Origin: Lunularia cruciata
Taxonomy: Eukaryota > Streptophyta > Marchantiopsida > Lunulariales > Lunulariaceae
Direction of reading: 5' to 3'
Length of the DNA: 64,000 bases
Assembly (NCBI GenBank): GCA_948567375.1
Contig: OX419758.1
Coordinates: 16,063,001-16,127,000, forward strand
The notes beneath the pieces were generated by a model, which saw nothing but the letters and a program-made list of their open reading frames with translations, searched no databases and had not been told where the DNA came from. A program made the translations under genes and the position numbers. Below are positions 11,001 through 23,531 of the stretch, piece after piece (position 1 is the stretch's first letter; each line of letters opens with the position of its first letter).

Positions 11001-13122
11001 ACTCTATCCTATATAGGCTAAGGCTTAGTTCTAGTTAACTCTAGTTTACGGAAGGACCTATGTTAGGTGTCTTTCTAGGACTTCATGTAGAGTAATCATA
11101 TATGTTAGAGAGGTTAACGACCCCAAGACATGAGTCAAGGGTGAGATTCTTAGGTTAACTCAGGTCTTGAATAACTCGAGTGAGTCTGATTGTGTCAGGT
11201 AGTCTATGGTTGGACTACTATTTGAGAGAACTAGTAGAAGCTCATCATGACACATTAGCCTTATTATCAATAAAGCTACTGGTGTGTTCCTATGGACATA
11301 GCCTCAATGAGGTGAACCACATATTTCCTGATATCAACCATGGTGCATGCATTTCCTTTGTATTACTAAATATGACCTTCAATTAGTACATATGGAAAAG
11401 AGGTTTGTTTTTATAATTTTCTTCTTTATTTTAATTTTAAAATTATGGTAAGAATAATTGAATATTAGTAAGAGAGGCTAGATAAATAAAAAATATAGTA
11501 AAAGACCAGAAATTTTTAAAAATACAAAAAATTATCCTTGTACAGCAGTAGCTTTATATACCAAAACAATATCTTTTGTTCCTAACCAAAAAGATCTAAG
11601 ATTCAATTGTTTTCTACTAAGGAGGAAACTATGTTTAATAAAATATTCATACTAAATATAAAAGGAAGCTAGTAATAGACACATATATGCAGCATTAAAA
11701 TCTATTCCTATATTAGAATTTATCATGGTCAGATATCCTTATTTTGAATTCTAGATGGTCAAAATTTCTATACACATTCCATGTATTGATAAATATTGTC
11801 GTGGAAGGATTAATCACTATATAACTTTCCATATTGATAGATTTCCTGTTTAAAATCCCTCGAATAATAAAGAATACTGTATTCTTTATTTAAACTTGAG
11901 TTGAATTCTAAAAATAGTAGAATTAACCCATAAGAATTTTCACTTTGGTGTATCCACATTAATATAGTACTGAAGTAGAATCAAAGAATCAAAAAGTCTT
12001 ACTTTGGTCTTCTTTATGAGGATGAAGTTAAAACCATGGAGGTCTTTATTCTAAAAGAAAAATAATCAAATGATAGAACAAAACTACGAGAAATTGTACT
12101 TTGGTATCTCTACTTTCTATAAAATAATAAGAGAGTCAAAGACCCAATATGCCTAGCCTGAATCTTCCTAGAGAGGATTTCAGCAAAACCATTTAGATTT
12201 TCATTTCTTAAGATAATTAAGAAATAAAATTAGAAATAATCATGTAAATCATAAAATAGAAAAATATAGACTTATATTTAAATCATAAGTCATCCTTAAC
12301 ATCAATAAAAGATAACAGTATAAAATTAGTGTTAATTTTATTGTTATTATTTTTATGTATTATTAAAAAATAGATAGAATCAGTGAGCTTAATATATTAA
12401 TAAAAAAAAACGAATTTAACAATTTTGTTATAATTTGATATTTTTAAGGCTTACAAAGCTATGGCTAAGATACTTTGGGTAGAATAATAGTTATCTTTCT
12501 TGGTTCTCTTTATTTGTGATTATGGTCTCTTGTCTCCCATCAGATATTGATAATAATTGCTCTCTTGATGAGTTTCTTCAATATAGTCCATAATATATAT
12601 GATTCATATTCTTTGTCTATACAAAGCATTATGTAATTTTTTAACCCAAGAACATCATGTACTGTTACAAGAGAGTTAAGGTAACGCCATAAAAAAGAGA
12701 GCAAAACTGAATCTTCTTTCTCTCCTCAATAAATTTCAGGGTAGATATCACTAAAATTTGGATTGGAGATACAAATTTTTAGGTTTGTATTAGTTATCAT
12801 TAAGGGTATAAAATAGACTATGGTAAGGACATTGCTCCCACAATTGACAAAAATCTTTAATGAATAAGATTAAGACTAGTCTTGGTTTCCTAATCCCTTT
12901 TATCAATGCATGTGGATGGTGTATTTTTCTTTGATGCCCAATAAATTTCAAATCTTAAAAATTCTAACTAGGAAAATAAATTTAATTGTTTTTACATTTT
13001 GGGAGAGATCATGGAACCAATTCATGCCATCAAAACTATGTAAACAAAACTATAAGAGTTTGATGACAAAGTTCTCTATGTGTGCATGTAGCTCTTAACA
13101 ACCTCCCTTTGTAAAAACTCTG
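10996..13122. other. AT-rich DNA without recognisable genes
   Basis: No ORF here looks like a protein on composition or motif, and there are no LTR or RT echoes. 11010-11390 has the look of an old LTR remnant next to the copia tail, but without ends I can define. The rest is AT-rich spacer. Confidence 0.6.
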
Positions 13123-13306
13123 TCTGGCAATTATTTCGTTTTCAACCATGAGTAGGAAACACAAAGAAAAATTATGATTAGTTTTCTCGACAACAAATGA
13201 ACATTGATCTTCCATCTGGCAATTATTTCGTTTTCAACCATGAGTAGGAAACACCAAGAAAAATTATGATTAGTTTTCTCGACAACAAATGAACAATGAT
13301 CTTCCA
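13123..13306. repeat. 92-bp tandem duplication
   Basis: TCTGGCAATTATTTCGTTTT starts at 13123 and again at 13215. The two 92-bp units differ at only about two positions (CACAAAG/CACCAAG and ACATTG/ACAATG), so the duplication is recent compared with its surroundings. Confidence 0.95.
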
Positions 13307-14588
13307 TCTCACGACCTTGGTGTAATGCTCCTAGAACATCATTTCATGTTATACAAGAAGGAAAACACAAACATCTAGTTTAAGTTATTCTCTTTCAAGC
13401 CACCATATTACTACTACTCTTCTGGTTTTCAAGTGAAATTCAACAAAAGGTTTTGTTCTGAAATTTCAGTTTGCTGACTTCTTTGCAAGAAATGGTCGCC
13501 ATGAAAATTCCAATACTTTAAAGTGTTTGCGTATTGTGAACAAAGAGACGGACGGTTCAGATTGATCTAGCACCCACTTTCACTTGGAAGTGTGCTTTTG
13601 TTGGACTCTTGGGAATGCACCGCCAAATTTGGAAATCAAAAAGAATTGTTGAAGGTCTGTTAATTTAGAATTCCACAATTGGCATACAAATTTCTGGTTT
13701 ATGCATGTAATAAGGTCATTTTATACTTCATCAGTGCTGAAATACATTCATTTGAGTTAGAAATGGTACGAGTACTTCAAATTTTTAAAATTTAAGACGC
13801 AAGATAAATATATAAGATGTGATGTTAAAAAGACATGTTCTTCATTTCATTGCTCTTAGCGTGTTTTTGTACAATGAATAAATATTGAACTCTATTTATC
13901 CAGATTACAATTTAAATTTTCTATCATTATTTATTTTATTTTTAGCTTACATTAATTTTGGAGCGTATATTGTAAATGTGTGACTAAAAGTTTTGGAGCT
14001 ATTAAAACTAACTTCTGTAAAATGAGTAATAATTTTGATGTTTTATATACAAATTTATAAAGATACGTTAAGATCAATTGTACATGATTAAGTTTTGGAT
14101 TTTTAATTAAGTAAGTAAATAAATATTTTTTTAATATACATAATATGCAATTATTTAATAAAATTTTCAGTGATAAGGTTAGTAAGACTAGTAAGATAGG
14201 GTTGAAAATGGAAATATAAATTCTTAATTTAGTCAGTAATATAAATGAAGTAGGGTCATCGTGATAGGTCAACTAACCTCCTTCACAACCAACATCAATG
14301 CAAGTGTTTATATAACAATATGAAATTCACAAATGTCATTAGACATAGATATTGTTTGTTAAATTGTTATTGTTAAATTGTTTTGTTTCGAAGCATAATT
14401 CTTGGTCTAAGTTCTTTTTATGTCAAGAATCAAAGTAAATTACATCAATTCCCTCATTCTAACATGCCATGCATTTATTAATTAATGAGATTCAAAAATT
14501 ATGAGGCGAGTTTGTTGAGTGAGATTGTTAAAATTTTTTGTTATTACTTGCTAAACTCATCTAAGATTAATCATATTAATGCAAAGGA
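13307..14588. other. AT-rich spacer, no gene seen
   Basis: No coding pattern or repeat shared with the rest of the window. The 106-codon minus-strand reading at 13952-14272 is rich in Leu, Ile and Asn, as expected of AT-rich random sequence. Confidence 0.6.
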
Positions 14589-17500
14589 TTTCAAGAATGA
14601 ATCAATATTGATCATTCTCCAGATGTGTTTGCGTGTGTGTACTTGACAAATAAAGCCCTCACATTGTATGACACTTGGGAACAATAATTGTTGGTAGAAA
14701 GAAGAGAGGTCACTTGGATAGCCATGCAAGAAGGATTGCTCAAGAATTTCCAATCTATGGACTTTGTGCAAATGGGCCAAACCAGACTTTGGAGGTTGAA
14801 GTAGAAGAATAGCATACAAAAGTACATGGTGATATTTTTGGATCTACAAGTTGCGATAACCGATATGAATCCAGCCAAAGTTTTTGACAATTTCAAAAGA
14901 GGATTAATAGAGCGTACTTGCAAAGAGGTAATGGTGCAAAATCCTTATAAGGTTTTTAAAGCCATTGCTTGCACTCAAAGAATAGCAAGAGTGCTTGGAG
15001 GAGGTGAAGCAATAACACCAATGCAAAACTATTGGGATGAGACACACCATTTTGGTGGACCAATTCATATGGAATTGGGCAACATTTGGTTCCAAGACTA
15101 AGGAGCAAGATCTCTCCAAGGAGAGCGGGATGGGTTGAAGAAAGGAGAGAGGAGTTCCACGGAGGGAGGAAGCTCAAATAGAACAACAATTATGGTACAA
15201 TTGTGGCCGAATTAAGCATATAGCCATCAATTGTTGTGCTCATCATCTTAGAGGCCCTCGGCCTCCATACAAGTGACCCTTGAACCACATGGAGAGACAA
15301 ATTGAAGGGGAAGATATGGAAACCACATTAAGAAACAAAGATCACTAGTAAATGTACCTCATGGCCTTATTGGATCGGTGAAGAAGAGTAAAATTGGGGG
15401 AAAGAAGAGGACTAGTGTGCAAAGATGGAGGAAGATAAACACACAATTAATTGTTGTAAATGGAGTGCTAAAAGGCAATCCGGTGAGAGTGTTGATAGAC
15501 TCTAGAGCAATAAAGAATTTCTTGTCTTGCTCTATTGCAATAAGGTTGGAGATGGAACTAGAAAAGGATGAGAAGGACAAAGTAGAGTTACTCAATGGTC
15601 AGATAGAGAGGATTGAGTCATTACCTAGAAAGGTAATACTCTCTGGAGGAAGGTATCAAGAGGCAATTGAGTGGTAAGTGATACAATTAGCTTGTTATGA
15701 TGTGATCTTAGGTATGCTATGGATGAAGCACCACAAACCCATGGTGGGTTGGAGAAAGAAAGTAGTGAAAACTAGTCAATAGAAGATATTTGGGGTTAAA
15801 GGAAGATCACAAATGCAAGAATTGCCTCTATATGTCATAGGGACCACATCTATTAGTAAGACATAGAGATGTTTCATGGGTTTAATAAGAGAAGTCTAGA
15901 GGGCTCAACACAATAGACAAATTCTTGAGAAGTTGAAAGATGTGGCCAATGAGTTTGAAGATGTTTTTCTGGATGAATTACCCGTAGGTTTACCACCAAA
16001 AAGGAGAGTCTATCATAAAATTGATATACTTCTTGGGAAGCACTTCCTTGTAAGGCCCCATATTGACTATCACCTCATGAGTTGAAGGAGTGTAAGGCTC
16101 AAATCAAGGATATGTTGTAGAAGGGGTTTATCCAACCCAACGTATTACTATATGGGGCTCCTATATTGTTTGTGAAGAAGAAGGATGGAGTAATGCACAT
16201 ATGCATTGACTATCGGGGACAAAATCAAAAAATGGTGAAGAACAAATATCCATTGCATGTATGACTTGTTTGACCAAGTCAATGTGGCAAGGCGCTTCAC
16301 CAAACTTGATTTGTAGACCAGTTATAACCAAATCAGAAATGTGGAAGAAGATATGCACAAAATGGCCTTTTGAACAAAGTATGGTCACTTTGAGTACTTG
16401 GTGATGCCGTTTGACCTCACCAATGCTCCAACCACTTTCATGAGTTTGATGAATGTCATATTTTTATGTACTTGGATAAATCTACAATCATTTTTCTTGA
16501 TGACATCTTAGTCTACATTAGGACATTGACAGAGCACAAACAACATCTACAAGAAATCCTTTAGATTCTATGATAGAATCAATTGAATGCCAAAATCTCA
16601 AAGTGCAAGTTTGGCAAATCTGAAGTACACTAGTTAGGGCATAGAGTAAGTGCAAAAGGTATCCAAGTGTTAACAAATAAAATAAAGGTCATTTAGAAAT
16701 TGAGTGCTCCAAAAGATTAGACTCAACTCAAAATTTCTTGGGATTGACGTGGTTTTATCATCAATTTGTCAAGGACTTCTTCAAGATTGCATAGCCTCTA
16801 ACAACACTATTGGGCAAGAGGAAGAAGTGGATATGGGGAATTGCACAAGAATTGGCCTTTAAGTTGAAAGATGCATTACTACATGCACCAATCTTGAAAT
16901 GGTATGACTCAAAACATCCAATCAAGATGGCTATAAATGCATCAGGTGTAGCAATAGGAGCAGTCCTACAACAAGAATGGTAAGATGTATGGCACCCAAT
17001 TGCATATTTCTTGTGTAAGTTGTTATTTGTAGAATGCAACTATCACACCACCAAACAAGAAGAGCTGGCCATTGTCCTTGCAACCAAGCATTGGAAGCAC
17101 TATCTAGGTGAGAAGGCATTTGTAGTAGAGATGGACCACAAACCTCTAGTCTACCTCAAGACACAAAAAGATCTTTCTTGTTGATAGATTTGGTGAGTAG
17201 AGTGGAGATAACAATTCAACATGAAAATCAGATATGTAGAAGGCAAGAAGCAACTTGTAGATGCATTCACCCAAATGCCAATGGCATACAATTTGGTGGT
17301 GGAAGTCAAAATGAACCTTGAATTCTTATCGAGGATTCTTGTTGCTACAAGAAATGATCCACAAATTGTAGGTGCTCAATCATCCAAATGCATCACCAAT
17401 ACCCAAGGACTCACCTTCTGTGATGATAGGTTATGGATCTTGGATAACATAAATCTAAGAATCACCATCCTAGCAAAATGTCATGATTCTACCATTGTAG

Positions 17501-18408
17501 GTCACATTGGAGTGGACAAGACCTTGGATGCGGTAAAAAGCCATTACTATTGGCCAAAGATGAGCAACAATATGATGGAATATGTTTTAATCTGCCTACT
17601 TTGTTAACAAAATAAAGCTTCTAATAAAGCTCCCACAATACCCCTCCAACCTCTCCCCACTCCTACACAATATTAGGAACAAGTAAGCATGGATCTGATT
17701 TGTGAGTTGCCCGAGACCACCTTTGGGTTTGACTCCATCATAATCTTTGTCGATCTACTCAGCAAAATGATTCATGTGTGTCCTACCACCAAGGATGTGA
17801 CTGCTCCACAACTAGCCCAATTGCACTTAGATGTAATCTTTTCCCATGATGGCTTGTCTCAAGTGCTCATCACAGATAGATGCACTCAATCCACTAGTTT
17901 GTTTTGGAGAACACTCTTTGGGTTCTTCAAAACCAAATTGGCCATGTCCATAGCTTACCATCCACAAAATGATGGACAAACAAAGAGGGGAAATTGCATG
18001 ATTAAGGACATGCTTTGGGCTTTACTTTGGTTGAGCAAGAGAGTTGGGACACCTTATTCACATTGGTGGAATTTGCTTACAACCATTCAATGAATGCTTC
18101 CACACAGTCACACCATTCTTCCTCATGTATGTAGAGCATCCTTTCACACTGTAAGCTTGATGAAGTCTGTCCGGTGGCTACCAAGGTGTACGTTGTCAAC
18201 ACTTTTGTTTCTCGAATCCAATAGGGTGTGGAGAATGCCAAGCACAAGTTGCAGATCATGCAAAATTGGCAAAAGCAAAATGGAGATGCACACCACCAAC
18301 ACATGGAGTTCAAGTCTGGCTGTCAACCACCAACCTCAAGTTAGTTGGTCCTCATAAGCTTAGACCTCATTTTATTGGACCTTACTCCATCCTTTGTTGC
18401 ATCAATGC
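14589..18408 (+). pseudogene. Chromovirus element 2, gag-pol part 1 (decayed, 5' truncated)
   Basis: Collinear with element 1 from the gag core (TTCAAGAATGAATC... at 14589) to the integrase C-terminal GPF region (about 18340-18400). Recognisable blocks: gag AKVFDNFKRGL (about 14874), protease region (about 15470-15680), [17 protein letters not shown] (about 16174-16218), RNase H (about 16910-17260), integrase finger and DDE core (about 17480-18010). Many frameshifts and stops. No 5' LTR, PBS or leader is present, so the left end was lost before or after insertion. It continues at 22483 beyond a large insertion, and again at 23302. Confidence 0.88.
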
Positions 18409-18444
18409 TGTTGTGGGGTTTTTTTGGCCTTGAGAGTGCACCGG

Positions 18445-19192
18445 TGTAATATTTCGAGGACAAAAGAAGAGAGAAAACACAAATTGCACACTCAAACATT
18501 CGATGCCCCAAGGGAGCACCTTCTCTTTATTATATAGACAAAGAGGATCTCCTCCAAGGAAGCTCCACCCTAGGATTAGGGACACAGATAGGTGACATGT
18601 CAGCAAGATCCACCCTTGGATTACTTACTTAGATGGGTGACATGTCTGGTCTAGGTCCTATCTGGTTGGTCAAACAAGCTTTGACCGGAGGGAATCTTTT
18701 AGGGAATCTTCCTATAGGAATCTCAGAATCACGTGAGTAAGGTACTGTTGGAAAGCTCTCGATGAGACAAAGCAGGGGGAGGGAAGGCCAGCCTTTCCTC
18801 TATTGGGGGAGGGAGGGGCAGGAATTTGCACATTTTCAAGGCCTAATTCATCCGTTTAGGCCTCTGAAATTGCCTTCAAAGATTTTAGGCATATTTTGGT
18901 TCCTACTCTGTTAGTAGAAGTCCCTTTTTGGTGATACCTCTTTCTGATCTGTTTAGTCCATCATGTGTAACATCCTTCCAGATGTTACCAAACCAATTCT
19001 CACCTTTAAATCATATGTCTAGCTATTGGTTCTAAGGTTCTCAAGTCTATTTTGGTTTTTGCCCTATTAATATAAGTACTCTTTTGGTGATACTTCTATT
19101 TTATCTATTTTGACCATCATGTATAACATCATTCTAGATGTTACCAAACCGAATTTCACATCTAGATCATATGGTTAGCTCTTGGTATTACA
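18445..19192 (-). mobile_element. Solo LTR, duplicated-U3 subfamily (LTR C)
   Basis: 748-bp LTR of the element 1 family on the minus strand, ending in TGTAAT/ATTACA. It is flanked by a perfect 5-bp target-site duplication, ACCGG at 18440-18444 and 19193-19197, with no internal sequence. It is therefore a solo LTR left by recombination between the two LTRs of a full copy. U3 carries the same tandem duplication as element 1. Confidence 0.95.
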
Positions 19193-20547
19193 ACCGGACA
19201 CCTGGCTGCTTGTGTTTAGATTGCTCTTGTTGTCTATGACTTGAGACTTCTTGTAGTCCGACTCTCTCTCTCTCACTCCCCTACTCCGGTATGGTCAGCA
19301 ATCTCATCCTTGATAGAGCAGGTAGTTCTAACCGCTCCTAGGGGTAGGCTTCTCCTGGGTTTTGTATGTTGGATCTCACAGATTAATGCTGAGCTTTGCA
19401 GAACTGTTGTGTTTGGCCTTGTGGCTCTACTCCTATATAGTCTTGTTTCTAGTTCTCTTTTTATAGTCTAGTCTTCTAGTTATGCTTGGGTTTGTGGTTT
19501 TGGATCAGATGGATTCCTAGGATAGGTTCTGATGAGACTTATGGAATAGTCACAAGCGAACTAGCGGTGATCAAACCCGGGCATCCAGATCACTGAATTG
19601 TGTCAATCACATAGATTGGACTGAGAGCTCCTAAAATGGAGTCCTTCCCTTCCCAATATTCATAATTCAGAGTGCACACATTTGTTCACGAATCATCATC
19701 TTAACCAGTCATGCAATTATAAGTTGGACAAAGGCAAACAACTCTTTCCTATGCAGTGACCACGCCTAACTCATCAGCTGTCCAATCAACTCATTCCAAC
19801 AAATCTTTCTATCCTTGTCCAATCATAGACAACCAACCTTCTCAACCTCTCCTCTTCTATGCCCTGTCATAGTCAAGACAAGATCCCTCTAGAAATTTTG
19901 TTGGTCTTCTTCTGCTAGCACAACCAACCATTTTTCTCTTCCTTCTGCCTAGACTTTCCCCTCAAAGGTTCCCCTATCTGGATCTCACTTTCTCATTTGA
20001 TGCATCATCTCTCTTCCTTCTCTCTGCTCATACAAGCAATATCTCTCACCTTCAAAGTTCTCCGCCACAACACTTCAGCCTGCCAAGAAAACAAGGAATT
20101 ATTCTCTCTTGCTTCTGCACAACCAATTGCCTCCCTTCCAAGATTTCTCTCCTCTGCAGCCTTTGTCAAAACCTTCACCTTCTTTCCTTAAATCCTCTCT
20201 GGCCTTGTTTCAGCCAAGGACCTCCTTCTTGACCAATCAAAGCTTCTCCCAAACCCTTTTGTGGCACTTCACTGTCAAGACTTCTCTCACTGAACTCTCG
20301 AAGCATCCTTCAAAGCCTAAGTGTCATGTCCATTTGCCAAAGAAGAGTCCTCCTGCTTCCATTTAAAGCCTCTTCCCAAATCTCTAAGTGTCCATTCACT
20401 GCCAAAGCTCCTCTTTGATCTCTCAAAGCATTCCTCAAAGCTCTACTGCTTTATCATCTACTCTCTAGCAAGATTTCTCTCTCAAAGCATTTTCTCTTGA
20501 AATCTTTCTTGTCAAAATTTCATTCTCTGTCAAAGTCCTAGCTCTTG

Positions 20548-20900
20548 CACACTTGCACTATCCTTCGAGAAATTCTCTCTCTCTCTCTTATTCTCTATTC
20601 AGTCCTTACATTCAGCTTTGTGAAAAAGTCCTCTCTCCTCCATGCATTTTCCTCTCAAGCCTTCATTCAAAACTTCATTCTCTATCCAAACTCCCAGCTC
20701 CTGCACATTTTCTCTGTCCTTCAAGAAAATCTCTCTCTCTCTATCTCTCTTATTCTCAATTTAGTCCTTACATTCACTTTTGTGAAAAAGCTCTCTCTCC
20801 TCTCTGCATTTTCCTCTCAAACCTTCATTCAAAATTTCATTCTCTGTCCAAACTCCTAGCTCCTGCACATTTTCACTGTCCTTCAAGAAAATTCTCTCTC
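20548..20900. repeat. Tandem repeat, about 160-bp unit, 2.2 copies
   Basis: Units begin TTGCACACTATCCTTCGAG (20548), CTGCACATTTTCTCTGTCC (about 20700) and CTGCACATTTTCACTGTCC (about 20862). Each holds a (CT)n tract, then TTCAGTCCTTACATTCA, then CATTTTCCTCTCAA. It lies inside the pyrimidine-rich insertion. Open frames across it are by-products of the lack of stops in CT-rich text. Confidence 0.85.
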
Positions 20901-22482
20901 TCTCTCTCTCTCCTTCAAAAACCTTCTTGTCAGTCCTGCACCTTCAAAGCCCTTTCTCTTCCCTTATCAGGTTGTCTCTTGAATGTTCTCCCTGTAGCCC
21001 ACTCTCTCCAGCCCTTCACTTTGCTATCTCCCCTTAGATAAGGCACACTCTGTTCTTGTCAAAGCTCTCCTTCTTTGATGCTTACTGTCCTGGAAAACTC
21101 CTACACTTTCCTACCAAAACCCTCTTCTCATTTCTCTCCCTGTCCAGACACAAAACCTTTCAATGCTTCTTCTTCTCTATGTCTTGCAGCCAACATAACC
21201 TATTTGAATCCTATTCGATAGGGAAGTGAATCCTATTTGAATTTCACTTTTTTGTCATTGGTTCTCCAGTTCATGCACATCTCTCAAATTTGAAAATCTC
21301 ATATCTTTGCAACCAGCCCCTTCACCTTGAATTTGCCAGCCCTTCACTTTGAAATTGCACTCTCTTCTATATCTAGGCAGGCCTTTTCTCCTTTGGGAAA
21401 GTCCCTTGTCAATTCCTGTCCAAACCCTCTATTCAGGTGCTTGTCTTCTCTTGAAAACCTTTCTTATTAAACCCTTACTGCCCTGTCATTGCTTCAGCAA
21501 GATCTCCTCTTGAACATTTCTCATTAAACCCTACTGCCTTGTCATTGCTTCAGCAAGATCTCTTGAAGCATTCTCTCAACATCCTTAATTCCTGTCACCA
21601 GCAAGATCCTTCTCTTGAGCATTTCTCATTGACCCTTACTGCCCTGGTCCTCTCATTCTTAAGGCTTCCCTTCAAAGTCTCCTCCTAAACCCTTACTCCT
21701 GTTGTCAGCCATCAGGAAGATCTCTTCTCCCAAAACCTTTCTAGTCCTCTTCTCCCAACTCTTCTTTTGAAACAAATCCTCCCTCTCTTCTGTCCTGCCA
21801 AAAGAAGGGACTATCTTGAATATTTCTCTCACCTTGTCCCCATCTCTTTCTGCGGGAAATTTTTGGTCCCTTCAACTCCTAAACAGTTTTACCTTTTCCT
21901 TCCAAAAACCTTCTTTCTCCCTTGCACACCTGTCAAGGCCTACTTTCAAGAAATTATTCCCCTAAATCCGCCTTTCCTTTCTCCCCTACACACCTTTCAA
22001 GGCCTACTTTCAATAAATTATTCCCCTAACTCCGCCTTTCACTTCTCCCCAAGCCACACTTCTCCTTTCTCTTCTTCAAAACACTCCATTGAAGCTAAAA
22101 ATAATAATTAAAAAAGAAATGAAAGAAAGAAATAAATCTAATCTTTTGCTTTGCCACTAATGAAATATACTTCTAAGGTCCAATAGCACAAACAAAGTCC
22201 CAAACTTGTGTAACATAAATTTAAGCTCTGAGTTTGTATAACACAAAGAAACTCCCGGCTCAAGCAAAATTAAATGAACTCTTGAGCTTACAACAACATA
22301 AAACTACTTCTGGCCTTTACAATAATATAGAAAATATTTCCGAGACAAGGTAGCATGAAACAACTCATGAGACACATTGACATAAAAAATCCAAGTTCTT
22401 TGCAACAAGAAGAAGAGGAAAAAAAAGCTTTCACACCAAATTGCATCAAGGGTACGCGTGGGCTATTTTCCCAACGGCAACA

Positions 22483-22607
22483 CCGTGGCCTATCACCTCA
22501 AGCTACCACCACAAATGAATATCCACCTGGTGTTCATGTTTCCTTATTGTGCCAATATGCTCCTTGTGTGGCTGAGGAGCATCCATCCAAGAAAGTAGAC
22601 CTTGTCC
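22483..22607 (+). pseudogene. Chromovirus element 2, gag-pol part 2
   Basis: Matches element 1 from 9108 onward (GTGGCCTATCACC..., then the HP.FHVS-type block and TATGCTCC) up to CTTGTCC, where a solo LTR interrupts it. This is the linker between the integrase GPF region and the chromodomain. Confidence 0.8.
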
Positions 22608-23301
22608 TGTAACACCCATTTGTGCATGTGTGTGGTTTTGTGATATTTAGCTTGGTATTACAAGTACTTGAGAGATATTATTTATATAGAGATAAAGGAT
22701 GGTTCCAAATTAGTCATGATTAGCTAAAGTTAGTCATAGCTAAGATAGAGGGGACCTTACTTTAGAGGAAGTGGAAAAGATGAGTACCACTATTTTGGAT
22801 TCTAGTGTGTTGACTTGGTATTATTCCTAGGTGTTTGGCTTTGAGGAAAGAGTTGAGAACTCTTGGGCCCGCAAGCCTTTTTGTTTTGGATTCTTCTATA
22901 GTCCAAAAATAGTCCATGTGAAGGAATCCTTGACTTAGTAGTTGGGTCAAGATAAGATCATATGCTTAGGGGAATATGCTCATGTGAATGGATATTCCTT
23001 TCTACTTTTTGACTTTACTTGACTTTTAGCCTAGTAACTTGAGTTACTCCTGTAATTAGTAACTTTGGTATGTAACTATTTCACAAGTATATAAACAAGG
23101 GGTGATGAGGTACTCATCATCCTTTCATTTGCAACTATCTCTCTCTCATTGAGTTTTCTAGTGAGCAATGTCTTGAGTCTTTTGGAGTGTTAGCCTTGGA
23201 GGAGTATGATGGAATTGGGGTTCCTTGCCTTCTTAGTCCATGGTGCGCTACCATAATAGCCATCAGAGGTTCATCCTGAGTGAGAGACAAGCTGGCTTGC
23301 A
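22608..23301 (+). mobile_element. Solo LTR of a second LTR family (copy 1)
   Basis: A 694-bp TGTAACAC...TTGCA unit with a TATA box (GTATATAAAC, about 23088). It is flanked by GTCC on both sides (22604-22607 and 23302-23305), and element 2 reads straight through once it is removed. A second copy lies at 41915-42605. No internal coding region is present to name the superfamily. The LTR length and the TATA followed by a CTCTCTCTCATTGAG leader fit a copia-type LTR, but that is inference. Confidence 0.88.
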
Positions 23302-23531
23302 GTCCAACCCTTGTTGATGAGGCGGAGGAGTATGAGGTTGAACACATTCTCCAAAAATGCATCCGTGGTACTCGCCATTTGCATGTGGAATATCTGGTCC
23401 ATTGGAAAGGGTGCCCACTATATGAGGCAACGTGGGAGCCAACAACCAACTTGACCAACACACAAATGTTAGTTGAATCTTTTGAGCAAAAATTTTGCAA
23501 CCAGGACGTTACGTCTTAAAAGGGGGAGGTC
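23302..23531 (+). pseudogene. Chromovirus element 2, chromodomain and polypurine tract
   Basis: Element 2 resumes with EEYEVEHILQKCIRG, followed by YLVHWKGCPLYEATWEP (about 23390-23440), a chromodomain with its aromatic and WKGxP features. It ends at a TAA at 23517-23519 and a purine tract AAAAGGGGGAGGTC directly before LTR K. This stretch is open and better preserved than the rest of element 2. Confidence 0.88.

Larger units (their letters stand above)
18409..22482. mobile_element. Large pyrimidine-rich insertion in element 2
   Basis: Element 2 homology stops at 18408 and resumes at 22483 (TGGCCTATCACCTCAAGCTACC), so the 4.07 kb between is an insertion; about 3.3 kb remains after subtracting the solo LTR at 18445-19192. 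The ends are TGTTG and CAACA, a perfect 5-bp inverted terminus of LTR type. The inside is dominated by CT-rich text with several tandem repeats (20548-20900; about 21430-21640; about 21900-22030, two units of about 68 bp) and no protein I recognise. Either a very long solo LTR or a non-autonomous LTR element fits. A convincing target-site duplication is not visible. Confidence 0.6.

Noticed and set aside
20545-21041. Two overlapping plus-strand frames of 104 and 162 codons
   Set aside because: They arise because CT-rich tandem repeats lack stop codons. Both repeat the same Ser/Leu/Phe phrases with the DNA period.
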